A stretch of 64,000 bases of DNA from Psychroflexus salis (GTDB lineage Bacteria > Bacteroidota > Bacteroidia > Flavobacteriales > Flavobacteriaceae). The stretch lies in the NCBI RefSeq assembly GCF_014640175.1, contig NZ_BMGL01000007.1, positions 1 through 64,000 of the forward strand, in the 5' to 3' direction. A program made the translations under genes and the position numbers. Of the stretch, positions 9,722 through 18,146 are shown piece by piece (the stretch's first letter is position 1; every line of letters begins with the position of its first letter). A model generated the notes under the pieces. That model did not search any database. It had not been told where the DNA came from and was given only the letters and a program-made list of their open reading frames with translations.

Positions 9722-9867
9722 AACAAAGAACAATTAATTTGCTTTGAATGCTAGCTATAGCTGAAAAAATGAAAAACAGAAAAAAATAGACTATATATCC
9801 AATTAAGAACAAACCGCCTCAATTCATCTGTAAAACCTATCTTTGTAAAAGCTAAAAATTTACATTT

Positions 9868-10476
9868 ATGTTTTCAGAAAAAGCAAATCAAATCTTTATA
9901 GAAGTAATTGAAAAATATCATATTGAAGATCGTGTAGACCAAGAATTTAATAATCCGTATGATACCAAATCGCAAACTATTGAACATTTATTGTATAGAA
10001 AATGTTGGATAGATACCGTACAATGGCATTACGAAGATTTAATTCGCGATCCCAACATTAAGCCTGATGATGCTTTGGTTTTAAAACGAAAAATCGATGC
10101 TTCTAACCAAGACCGAACCGATACAGTTGAATTTGTTGATAGTTACTTTTTAGAAAAATACAAAGATGTTGATGTAAAGCAGAATGCAAAAATCAATACC
10201 GAAAGTCCCGCTTGGGGAATTGATCGTTTGTCGATTTTAGCCTTGAAAATTTACCACATGAACGAAGAAGCCAATCGAACCAATGCCAGCCAAAAACACC
10301 AAATGGCTTGTAAAGCAAAGCTGAATATTTTATTGGAACAACGCGTAGATTTATCTACTGCCATAGACCAATTGTTAGCAGATATTGAAAAAGGCGAAAA
10401 ATATATGAAAGTGTACAAACAAATGAAAATGTACAATGATGACGAAATGAATCCCGTTTTGCGTAACAAAAAATAA
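9868..10476 (+). CDS. DUF4254 domain-containing protein
   Basis: 202-residue soluble, mostly helical, charged protein without signal peptide. Features include CWIDTVQWHYEDLIRDPNI (about 49-67) and a helical C-terminal half. DUF4254 proteins are a Bacteroidota-enriched family of unknown function, usually encoded directly before a heptosyltransferase-like GT9 gene. That arrangement is seen here with only 3 nt between stop and the next ATG, which argues for translational coupling and a shared job in polysaccharide synthesis. Confidence 0.85.
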   Translation: MFSEKANQIFIEVIEKYHIEDRVDQEFNNPYDTKSQTIEHLLYRKCWIDTVQWHYEDLIRDPNIKPDDALVLKRKIDASNQDRTDTVEFVDSYFLEKYKDVDVKQNAKINTESPAWGIDRLSILALKIYHMNEEANRTNASQKHQMACKAKLNILLEQRVDLSTAIDQLLADIEKGEKYMKVYKQMKMYNDDEMNPVLRNKK

Positions 10477-10479
10477 CAC

Positions 10480-11520
10480 ATGAAAAAAGAGCAACACGTT
10501 TTAGTAATTCGGCTTTCGGCCATGGGCGATGTTGCAATGTTAGTTCCTGTAGTTGTTGCTTTACTAGAAAAGTACCCACAACTTCATTTACATATTTTAA
10601 CCAAGGCATTATTTGTGCCTTTTTTTGAAGATTTTTCAAGAGTGGAAACCCATGTAGCAGATACACGCGGAAAACACAAAAGCTTACCTGGTATTTTACG
10701 ATTAGCCGCCGAAATTCCTAATCGAATTAACGTAATTGCCGATGTACATAATGTATTGCGTTCAAAAATTTTAAGGCGTGTACTCAGTATGCGCGGTTTA
10801 AAAAATGAAAAAATAAGCAAAGGCAGGAGAGATAAAAAAGCACTCACTCGAACTGAAAACAAAGTATTTAAGCAACTTAAAACCTCACATCAACGTTATG
10901 CTGATGTGTTCGAAAAGTTGGGTTATCCTGTAGATTTAAAACCAAGTCATGTAAAACCCAGAAAAGCACTTAGCCAACCGCTTGTAAACAAACTTAACCT
11001 TTCTAATCAAAACACATACATTGGTTTTGCGCCTTTTGCTGCGCATCGCTCTAAGCGGCTTCCTTTAAACAAAATAAAAGCCATTTTAAGCCAATTAAAA
11101 CAAAGGCTGCCTCATATAAAAATTATTTTTTTTGGTGGTGGAAAACAAGAAGTTGAAGATTTAAACGAACTAGCAAATGAATTTTCAAACTGCATTACTG
11201 CAGCAGGTAAATTTACATTTAATGAAGAGTTAATTCTAATTTCGAATCTTAAATTGATGCTTTCTATGGATAGTGGTAACGGTCATTTAGCGGCTATGTT
11301 TGGCGTTCCCGTACTTACTTTTTGGGGCGGAACACATCCTTTTGCAGGATTTGCTACATTTTTACAACCCAAGGAAAATCAATTTCTACCCGATTTAAAA
11401 AAATATCCACTGTTGCCCATTTCTGTGTATGGAAATAAAATGATTGATGGATACGAAAATGTAATGGAAAGCATCGATATTGATGCTGCTTTAAAACGAA
11501 TTATTGATTTAATACAATAA
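10480..11520 (+). CDS. Glycosyltransferase family 9 (heptosyltransferase-like)
   Basis: 346-residue GT-B glycosyltransferase of the ADP-heptose:LPS heptosyltransferase type. The N-terminal VLVIRLSAMGDVAML (about 7-21) is the GT9 opening motif, and the C-terminal donor-binding region SMDSGNGHLAAMFGVPVLTF (about 263-282) followed by WGGTHP is typical. It is expected to act at the cytosolic face of the inner membrane, adding a sugar to lipid A-core or another glycolipid. It is the last gene of the DUF6427/DUF4254 cluster. Donor and acceptor are not predictable from sequence. Confidence 0.9.
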   Translation: MKKEQHVLVIRLSAMGDVAMLVPVVVALLEKYPQLHLHILTKALFVPFFEDFSRVETHVADTRGKHKSLPGILRLAAEIPNRINVIADVHNVLRSKILRRVLSMRGLKNEKISKGRRDKKALTRTENKVFKQLKTSHQRYADVFEKLGYPVDLKPSHVKPRKALSQPLVNKLNLSNQNTYIGFAPFAAHRSKRLPLNKIKAILSQLKQRLPHIKIIFFGGGKQEVEDLNELANEFSNCITAAGKFTFNEELILISNLKLMLSMDSGNGHLAAMFGVPVLTFWGGTHPFAGFATFLQPKENQFLPDLKKYPLLPISVYGNKMIDGYENVMESIDIDAALKRIIDLIQ

Positions 11521-11594
11521 TTGTATCGAGAACAATGTCAGTTCGAATAAAACATCATTGATAATAATTTTTCAGTGTTTTCAAAATACCACAT

Positions 11595-11627
11595 AAAAAA
11601 ACTCGAATGCAAAAAATTACATTCGAG
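11595..11627 (-). terminator. ssb intrinsic terminator
   Basis: On the minus strand the arms CTCGAATG (11620-11627 region) and CATTCGAG (11602-11609) form an 8-bp stem with a 10-nt loop followed by seven Ts (complement of 11595-11601). It lies about 25 nt beyond the ssb stop codon and also faces the end of the GT9 gene. Confidence 0.8.
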
Positions 11628-11650
11628 CTCATGTAAAAAGGTAAAAAGGA

Positions 11651-11983
11651 CTATTTGCTACCCAACATAACTACTTCTTCACAAACTATTTCAGTAGTAT
11701 AGCGCTTTTCGCCTTCTTTGGTTTCGTAAGAGCGAGTAGTTATTTTTCCTTTCACAATTATTTCTTTTCCTTTACCTACATATTTTTCAATAATATCGGC
11801 TGTTTTTCCCCAAGCAACTATGTTGTGCCATTCGGTTTCGGTTACACGTTCGCCTTGCTTGTTTTGGTAAGATTCGTTAGTAGCAAGACTAAACTTGGCT
11901 AACTTTTTACCACTGTCTAATTTAATGATTTCTGGATCATTTCCTAAGTTTCCAATTAACTGTACTTGATTACGTAAGCTCAT
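11651..11983 (-). CDS. ssb: Single-stranded DNA-binding protein, short form
   Basis: 110-residue OB-fold protein. MSLRNQVQLIGNLGNDPEI (1-19), SLATNESYQNKQGERVTETEWHNIVAWGKTAD (in part, about 32-63) and VEGKI-like strands match bacterial SSB. The protein stops at VVMLGSK immediately after the OB fold and has no Gln/Gly-rich linker and no acidic DDDIPF-type tip. It therefore lacks the usual docking tail for partner proteins such as RecQ or RecJ, both encoded elsewhere in this window. Short SSB paralogues are common in Bacteroidota; this one may not be the main replication SSB. The 289 bp upstream to the next gene contain no recognisable feature. Confidence 0.92.
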   Translation of the reverse strand: MSLRNQVQLIGNLGNDPEIIKLDSGKKLAKFSLATNESYQNKQGERVTETEWHNIVAWGKTADIIEKYVGKGKEIIVKGKITTRSYETKEGEKRYTTEIVCEEVVMLGSK

Positions 11984-12272
11984 AATATAAAATTTAAAGG
12001 TTAATAAAATTTTTATGTTTTGCCTAATTTAGCAACTCAGCCAAATCGACGATGCAAAGATGAAACAGCACTTATATTGCATTCGGTTAACAACCACTTA
12101 CTTTCTTTTATTTTCGTTTGTAAGCGTTTGTAAATGGATATTAGGCTATTTAAATCACACTTAAAAACATATTTATTAAGGGTTTACGTATTCAATTAAT
12201 CAAATGTATGCTTTTTTATAAAAAGATGCAAAAAGTGAAAATTAAATCCCTTAGTTCAGTAAAAAAGCCTAT

Positions 12273-12959
12273 TTATTCGCCTTTTGAGTTTAAACAGGTC
12301 CGATTGTAATACTCTACTACTTCTAATATTTCATCTTTTGAAAATTCTTTGTTTTCAACTTTTTCAATTAATGATGAACAGTTTTTAAAGTGTTTTTTTA
12401 TAGATTTTTTGAAGCTTTTTGAAAAGGGTAAACCTTTTGTGTATAAATGTTCTACTTGGTTGCTTTCACCTGCACCAACATAATAGCTATATCGTGGAAA
12501 GTTTATTTCAATATAAATATTTCGAATTGGAACCACATCTACTTTTTGGCCATTTTCCAATTCAACTAGCGTAGGTTGATATTCATTTATTGATCTTGGA
12601 TAATTTAATAATGAATTGGATAAAGCAGCTTCTTCATATACTCTAATGTATAAACTTACACTATCTATGGATACTATTTCCATTATATCTGGAAATTTAC
12701 CGCCATCTATATATTTATATCTAAATTGTCTATAATAGTTATTCTCAAGTATATCAATTCCAATGATTTCTTTTGATTTATAAGTTCTGTATTTAAGTGT
12801 ATCATTTTTAAACTTCACAGAAACTATAGATTGTATTCCGCTTATTTCTCCAAAACCATTAATTTGAGTACCATCTTTTAAAATAAGAATAGATTTTCCT
12901 TTTTGTGCAAAAGTTAGATTGATAAATAAAATTAAGCATATAATAAATGTTTTTCTCAT
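12273..12959 (-). CDS. Secreted protein of unknown function
   Basis: 228 residues with a clear signal peptide (MRKTFIICLILFINLTFAQ). The mature part begins with a beta-rich region of the type seen in flavobacterial exported proteins (KGKSILILKDGTQINGFGEI, about 20-39) and ends in a Lys/Glu-rich helix. No family is recognised. The 126 bp to the next upstream gene argue against tight coupling, although both are minus-strand secreted unknowns and may be lineage-specific. Confidence 0.65.
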   Translation of the reverse strand: MRKTFIICLILFINLTFAQKGKSILILKDGTQINGFGEISGIQSIVSVKFKNDTLKYRTYKSKEIIGIDILENNYYRQFRYKYIDGGKFPDIMEIVSIDSVSLYIRVYEEAALSNSLLNYPRSINEYQPTLVELENGQKVDVVPIRNIYIEINFPRYSYYVGAGESNQVEHLYTKGLPFSKSFKKSIKKHFKNCSSLIEKVENKEFSKDEILEVVEYYNRTCLNSKGE

Positions 12960-13085
12960 AATTTAAAATTTCACATGCTTTGCAGCTCCAGCTTAACAAA
13001 GCTAAGCTATTAGAATGGGCAAATTTTTAGAACTGGTTTCGTTTGGTAGGCAAGTTTTTGTCTGCAGCCAGTTAACTTTAGTATC

Positions 13086-13658
13086 TTAGTCAATTATTGG
13101 GTTTTTAATCTCATTTTTGTAGTAATTCTCTAAATCTGAAATTAGTGTGTATATTTTAGAATGAGATTTTTTTGTTGGGGCTCTCACAAAGATTATTTCA
13201 TGATTTTGATGATTTTGTGCTAAGGATAGTTTTACGGTATATCCGTCAATAATTATTCTCTTATCAGGATTCATATCCAAATCTTTTTTTATTTTATTCC
13301 AATTTCTTACAAATGTGTCTACTTTGTTTATGATTAAATCATCTTGTTTTAATACTAAAGTGTCAGATTTATATTCTTTATAATCTTCCAATATTTTAAC
13401 TAATTCTTTTTTTGAATCAGAAGTTTTTGCCTGTAATAATCGAATTAATTTCACACTATCTACTTTGCTGAATTTTCTTATAGAAGTTTGTTTTTTTACA
13501 ATTAGGAGTATTTTTTCGTGGTTTTTTAGGTAATCAATTTTATGATTTTTCGCCATTCCTAAGAAAGAAATCTGTAAATCATAAGATTCATTTTCTTGTG
13601 AATATGCACTAATAAAAGTCAATATTATTAAAAAAAGTAGACAAGTGTTTTTATGCAT
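13086..13658 (-). CDS. Secreted protein of unknown function
   Basis: 190 residues with a signal peptide (MHKNTCLLFLIILTFISAYSQ). The mature part is Lys-rich and mixed alpha/beta, with a central segment KRIIIDGYTVKLSLAQNHQN (about 133-152). I recognise no domain. The region 12.2-14.0 kb (three small unknown minus-strand genes, loose spacing, lower GC) looks like a small variable patch between ssb and the conserved DUF4175-ybeY-mnmG block. Confidence 0.6.
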   Translation of the reverse strand: MHKNTCLLFLIILTFISAYSQENESYDLQISFLGMAKNHKIDYLKNHEKILLIVKKQTSIRKFSKVDSVKLIRLLQAKTSDSKKELVKILEDYKEYKSDTLVLKQDDLIINKVDTFVRNWNKIKKDLDMNPDKRIIIDGYTVKLSLAQNHQNHEIIFVRAPTKKSHSKIYTLISDLENYYKNEIKNPIID

Positions 13659-13782
13659 TTTTAAGTTTTTAGGAATGTTACAGATTACATATAAAATAAG
13701 ATGTACGCATTCTATTTTTATTTTTTATACAATTAAAGCCTTTGTTTGTATTGATCACCCATAAAAATAAACCATATAATTA

Positions 13783-14034
13783 CTATTGCTTATCTTCTAA
13801 TATCGTGCTTAAAATAATTACATCTTTTTTCTTTTTCTCGGGAAGTAATAAAACATAGCACGTTTGTTTATGGCTTAACACCCAGCACTTTTTTTTACTT
13901 ATATAAAATAGAGTAGCATTCCATGCACCAAAATGTTCTTCGACATCAAATTGAGGAACAGACATAAACTCACCAATTGTTTTTTCTAACTTTCTCTTGG
14001 TGTAAATAGGGGTTATATGTTTCATGCTATTCAT
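13783..14034 (-). CDS. DUF6933-like short protein
   Basis: 83 residues. The segment FGAWNATLFYISKKKCWVLS (about 35-54) follows the W-x-A-x-LF-x-I-x-K/R-KC pattern that I associate with DUF6933 proteins, which are normally about twice this length. After the stop the reading frame shows no continuation of the family, so this is either a short natural form or a truncated remnant. A second ATG at 14025 (MKHITP) is an equally good start. Function unknown. Confidence 0.5.
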   Translation of the reverse strand: MNSMKHITPIYTKRKLEKTIGEFMSVPQFDVEEHFGAWNATLFYISKKKCWVLSHKQTCYVLLLPEKKKKDVIILSTILEDKQ

Positions 14035-14171
14035 TTAAAATGAAGCCTAAGTTAGTAAATTTAAAAATAAGTAATAACGTTTTTGCTAAAAAAACACAAG
14101 TCTAACTTTTGCATTTATTAGCAATTAGTTAGGGCTTTAATTGGTAATTTTACGCAGATTGAAATAAATGC

Positions 14172-17100
14172 ATGAATAACTACAAAAAAGTAACACAAAA
14201 ACTCGAAAAGTTTATTGGTAAATTTTACATCAATGAACTTATAAAAGGTGGTATTCTCTTTTTTGCCTTGGGTTTTTTATATTTCATAATTATTGTTGGA
14301 CTAGAATATTTTTTCTGGCTCACACCAACAGGTAGAAGCTTTTTGTTTTGGATTTTTATTGCAGTTGAAGCTGCATTATTTTTTCAGTTTATTGTAAAAC
14401 CTTTACTCAAACTCTTCAAACTAGCAAAAGGATTAGATTTTGAAACCGCTTCGAGTATGATTGGGGCACATTTTCCGCAAGTAAGCGACAAACTTACCAA
14501 TGTTTTACAGCTCAAAAAAAATGGAGCTGATTCTGATTTGTTAATTGCTAGTATTGAGCAAAAAGCAAAAGAAATTCAACCAGTTCCTTTTCAATTGGCC
14601 ATTAATTTTAAATCTAATTTAAAATACACAAAATATATTGCTATTCCTTTATTCATTATTATTTTAGTTTGGTTTACCGGAAAATTAAATGTTTTTACAG
14701 AAAGTTATCAGCGTGTAATCGATTATAAAACAGCTTACGAGCCACCGGCACCATTTCGCTTTGTTGTGCTCAACTCTAATTTAGAAGCCGAACAAGGCAA
14801 AGATTTTAAATTAAATATTTTTACTGAAGGCGATGTAATTCCAGAAGAAGCACAAATTGTATACAATAATCAATCGTATTATTTAAGAAAAAATAAGGAT
14901 GGACAATTTGAATATGAGTTTGAAAACATTAAAAAACCGATAGCGTTTCAATTGAAGGCGAATGAAGTTAGTTCAACTTTATATACAATTAATTTAATCG
15001 AAGTTCCAAAAATTATCGATTTAAGCCTGAATTTGGATTTTCCAACATATACCCAATTTAAAGCAAAAGAAATAAAAGGAACCGGCAATGCTCAAATTCC
15101 TGAAGGAACAAAAGTAGAGTGGAAGTTAAACACGGCAAATACCAAAAGTGTAAGGCTTCAAATAAAAGATACTACTTTACAACTTACTAAATCGGGCAAT
15201 AATTTTATGCTTCAGAAAAGCTTTAAGAATTCTGTAAATTATCAGCTTTCAACTTCCAATAAAGCTCGACAAAATTACGAGTCACTAAACTTTCAATTAG
15301 AAGTAATTAAAGATGAATTTCCTAATTTAAATGTTATTTCAAAAAAAGATAGTATTGAACAAAAAACAAGATACTTTCAGGGCAAAGCAAGCGACGATTA
15401 TGGGTTAACAAAACTTCAATTGGTTTATTATCCTTCACAAAATCCAAATCAAAAACAAATTGAACCGATTTCGATTAGCAAAGGGAATTATGCTGAATTT
15501 TTATATGTTTTTCCTAACCAAAAAATCGAATTAACCGAAGGCGAAACCTACACATATTATTTTGAAGTGTATGATAATGATGGGGTAAACGGAAGCAAAA
15601 AAACCAAATCTACATATTTCAATTTCAGAAAATCAACTCAACAAGAAGCTAATAAAGAAAAGCTTAACCAACAAAATGAAAACATTAAAGGCATGCAAAA
15701 GGCTTTAGAAAAACAAAAGCAGAATGCAAAAGATTTAGAAGAAATTGAACAGCTACAAAAAGAAAAAAACAAGCTATCGTTTTCTGATAAAAAGAAAATT
15801 GAAAACTATTTAAAACGCCAACAGCAACAGCGGGAAATGATGAAAAACTATAGCGAAGAACTCAAAGAAAGTTTAAAAGAGTTTGAGCCTGAAAATAAAG
15901 ATGCTAAAAAAGAAGAGCTGATTGAACGTTTACAAGAAAATGAAGAGCGTTTACAAGAAAACGAAGAACTCATGGAAGAATTAGAAAAATACCGTGAGAA
16001 AATGGAAGACGAACAACTTAACGAACAATTAAAAAAAGCAGCAAACGAAACCAAAAAACAAGAACGCACATTAGAACAATTATTAGAGTTAACTAAGCGC
16101 TATTATGTGGAAAGAAAAACACAACAATTAGCAGAAGAATTAGAAGAGTTAGCTAAAAAACAAGAAGACTTAAGCGAAAAAGAAAACACAACTGCCGAAG
16201 AACAAAATCAATTAAATAACGATTTTGATAAGCTGAAAGAAGAGTTGGAAAAATTAGAAGAAGAAAATAATAATTTAAAGAAACCAATGGATTTGTTTCG
16301 GGATGAATTTACCGAAGATGAAATTAAAAAAGACATGCAGGATGCTAGCGAAATGCTAGATAAAAATAAAGAAGGAGAACAAGAAGAAAAGGAAGAAGCT
16401 AAGCAAGACAGCAAAAGTGACAAGGAGAGCGAAAGCCAAGAAAATTCAGAAAACAAAAAAGAAGAAAATTCAGAACAAAAAGAAGAGAAAAACAAAAATT
16501 CCAACAGCAGTTCCAGTCCGCAACAAAAACAAAAAAGTGCAGCAGACAAAATGAAAGAGTTGAGTAAAAAAATGGGCATGTCCTTAATGAGTGGTGCGCA
16601 GTCTCAACAAACTGAAGATGCAGAAACCTTAAGAAGAATCCTTCAAAATTTAATTCGTTTTTCTTTTGAACAGGAAGACTTAATGCAGAATTTTGACGAT
16701 TTAAATGGCGAAACCAATGCAAGGTTTGCTAAAAATTTAAAGAAACAAGCAAATTTACGCGAAAACTTTAAACACATTGATGATAGCTTGTTTTCTTTAG
16801 CGCTTAGAAATGAGATGATTAGCGAAGAAATTACAAGAAAAATAACTGATATTCAGTACAATACAGAACTAAGTTTGGAGCGTTTAGCCGATAATAAAAT
16901 TCGTTTAGCGCAAAGCAACCAACAATATGTGATGACCAATGCTAACGATTTAGCCAATATGTTAGATGCATCTTTAGACCAAATGCAACAACAAATGAGC
17001 GGCGGTAGCGGCAGTGGAAGTAGTGGGCAAGGGCAAAGTGGAGAAAGTCCTGGCGAACAACTTTCAGACATTATTAAATCGCACGAAGAACTGCAAAAAG

Positions 17101-17723
17101 AAATGCAAAACGCCATGGGAAAAAGCCCCGGTGAAGGTGAACAAGGCGAAGCAGAAGGAAATAGTGAAGGAAAACAAGGTGAAAATGGAGGTAGCTCTGG
17201 AGAAGGTGAAGGACAAAATGGCGAAAACGGAAAATCAGGAGAAAATGGAAATAAAAGTAAAGAAGGAGAAAATGGAAAACAATCTGGTGAAGGTGAAAAC
17301 TTTAATGAACAAATGAGTGGTGAATTGTACGAAATTTACAAAAAACAACAAGCTTTAAAACAACAATTAGAAAATCAAATAAAAAAGTTAGGTATCGAAG
17401 CTGACGCTATTAATTTACAAAAGAGTTTAGAACAACTCGAAGAAGAATTGCTTATGAAGGGTTTTAGTAGTGATGTACTAAAACAAATGAAAAACATTAA
17501 TCACCAACTTTTAAAACTAAAAGAAGCTGCTCAAAAACAAGGTCAAGAAGAAAAAAGAGAAGCAACAACGAACACCAAAGACTTTGAAAATAAAGAAGTA
17601 AACGAGCTAGAAAGAGCTAAAGAATATTTCAATACCATTGAAATATTAAACCGACAACAATTACCTTTGCAGCCCAAATACAAAAACTTGATTAAACAAT
17701 ATTTTAATGAACAGAACAATTGA
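14172..17723 (+). CDS. DUF4175 family giant membrane-anchored coiled-coil protein
   Basis: 1183 residues. Two N-terminal membrane segments (about 25-45 and 55-75) and a third near 153-170 anchor a periplasmic region with beta-sandwich-like domains (about 190-490). Then comes a very long coiled coil (about 495-760) rich in Glu/Lys/Gln, a Gln/Met-rich helical section, and a Gly/Glu/Asn/Ser low-complexity tract (about 935-1050) built from GEG/NGE/SGE repeats, followed by a final coiled coil. DUF4175 proteins of Bacteroidota sit just upstream of ybeY; here the stop overlaps the ybeY start by 17 bp. Function is unknown. The architecture suggests an envelope-spanning scaffold. Confidence 0.85.
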   Translation: MNNYKKVTQKLEKFIGKFYINELIKGGILFFALGFLYFIIIVGLEYFFWLTPTGRSFLFWIFIAVEAALFFQFIVKPLLKLFKLAKGLDFETASSMIGAHFPQVSDKLTNVLQLKKNGADSDLLIASIEQKAKEIQPVPFQLAINFKSNLKYTKYIAIPLFIIILVWFTGKLNVFTESYQRVIDYKTAYEPPAPFRFVVLNSNLEAEQGKDFKLNIFTEGDVIPEEAQIVYNNQSYYLRKNKDGQFEYEFENIKKPIAFQLKANEVSSTLYTINLIEVPKIIDLSLNLDFPTYTQFKAKEIKGTGNAQIPEGTKVEWKLNTANTKSVRLQIKDTTLQLTKSGNNFMLQKSFKNSVNYQLSTSNKARQNYESLNFQLEVIKDEFPNLNVISKKDSIEQKTRYFQGKASDDYGLTKLQLVYYPSQNPNQKQIEPISISKGNYAEFLYVFPNQKIELTEGETYTYYFEVYDNDGVNGSKKTKSTYFNFRKSTQQEANKEKLNQQNENIKGMQKALEKQKQNAKDLEEIEQLQKEKNKLSFSDKKKIENYLKRQQQQREMMKNYSEELKESLKEFEPENKDAKKEELIERLQENEERLQENEELMEELEKYREKMEDEQLNEQLKKAANETKKQERTLEQLLELTKRYYVERKTQQLAEELEELAKKQEDLSEKENTTAEEQNQLNNDFDKLKEELEKLEEENNNLKKPMDLFRDEFTEDEIKKDMQDASEMLDKNKEGEQEEKEEAKQDSKSDKESESQENSENKKEENSEQKEEKNKNSNSSSSPQQKQKSAADKMKELSKKMGMSLMSGAQSQQTEDAETLRRILQNLIRFSFEQEDLMQNFDDLNGETNARFAKNLKKQANLRENFKHIDDSLFSLALRNEMISEEITRKITDIQYNTELSLERLADNKIRLAQSNQQYVMTNANDLANMLDASLDQMQQQMSGGSGSGSSGQGQSGESPGEQLSDIIKSHEELQKEMQNAMGKSPGEGEQGEAEGNSEGKQGENGGSSGEGEGQNGENGKSGENGNKSKEGENGKQSGEGENFNEQMSGELYEIYKKQQALKQQLENQIKKLGIEADAINLQKSLEQLEEELLMKGFSSDVLKQMKNINHQLLKLKEAAQKQGQEEKREATTNTKDFENKEVNELERAKEYFNTIEILNRQQLPLQPKYKNLIKQYFNEQNN

Positions 17724-18144
17724 TTTTGAATCCAATTTTGATTTCCACATAATTGAAAAATCCAATTACATTCAATGGATTGAAAATGTTATTCATCATT
17801 TAGGCTATAATTATACTGAAATTAATTATCACTTTTGTTCTGATGAAGAATTGCTTAAAATCAATCAAGAATATTTAGCTCACGATACTTTTACAGATAT
17901 CATTACCTTCGACCATAGCTTTGGAAAAACTATTCAAACAGATATTTATATTAGTATTGACCGAGTAACAGAAAACGCAGCTAATTTGAAGCTTCTTTTT
18001 GAAGATGAATTGAAGCGAGTGATGATTCATGGAATTTTACATTGTTGTGGTTTTTCAGATAAAACTGCAGCAGAAAAACAAATCATGAGAAAGAAAGAAG
18101 ATGAATGTATGAAAATGTTCCACGTGGAACAAAAAGAAAAATAA
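17707..18144 (+). CDS. ybeY: Endoribonuclease YbeY (rRNA maturation factor)
   Basis: 145 residues, normal length. YbeY is a zinc endoribonuclease for 16S rRNA 3'-end maturation and ribosome quality control. The metal-binding segment is [14 protein letters not shown] (about 101-114). The first two ligands are the histidines of HGILH; the third, histidine in E. coli (HGxLHxxGYDH), is aspartate here. From memory this substitution is usual in Bacteroidota. The C terminus MFHVEQKEK is encoded by a perfect parS site (18116-18131), so the last residues are dictated by a DNA site. It overlaps the DUF4175 gene by 17 bp and ends 2 nt before mnmG. Confidence 0.93.
   Translation: MNRTIDFESNFDFHIIEKSNYIQWIENVIHHLGYNYTEINYHFCSDEELLKINQEYLAHDTFTDIITFDHSFGKTIQTDIYISIDRVTENAANLKLLFEDELKRVMIHGILHCCGFSDKTAAEKQIMRKKEDECMKMFHVEQKEK
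18116..18131. other. parS site 1 (ParB binding site) inside ybeY
   Basis: TGTTCCACGTGGAACA, a perfect 16-bp palindrome identical to the well-known pseudomonad-type chromosomal parS consensus. It overlaps the 3' end of ybeY and lies 15 bp before the mnmG ATG. An identical copy is at 20025-20040. Chromosomal parS sites nucleate ParB/SMC loading and normally cluster near the replication origin. Confidence 0.9.
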
Positions 18145-18146
18145 CC

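Noticed and set aside
15848-16722. Several minus-strand Ser/Phe-rich ORFs
   Set aside because: They are the complement of the Glu/Lys coiled coil of the DUF4175 protein; low stop frequency comes from GAA/AAA codons.
18105-18146. N-terminal extension of MnmG from an upstream in-frame ATG
   Set aside because: It would lie inside ybeY and the parS site, and the family start [14 protein letters not shown] is at 18147.
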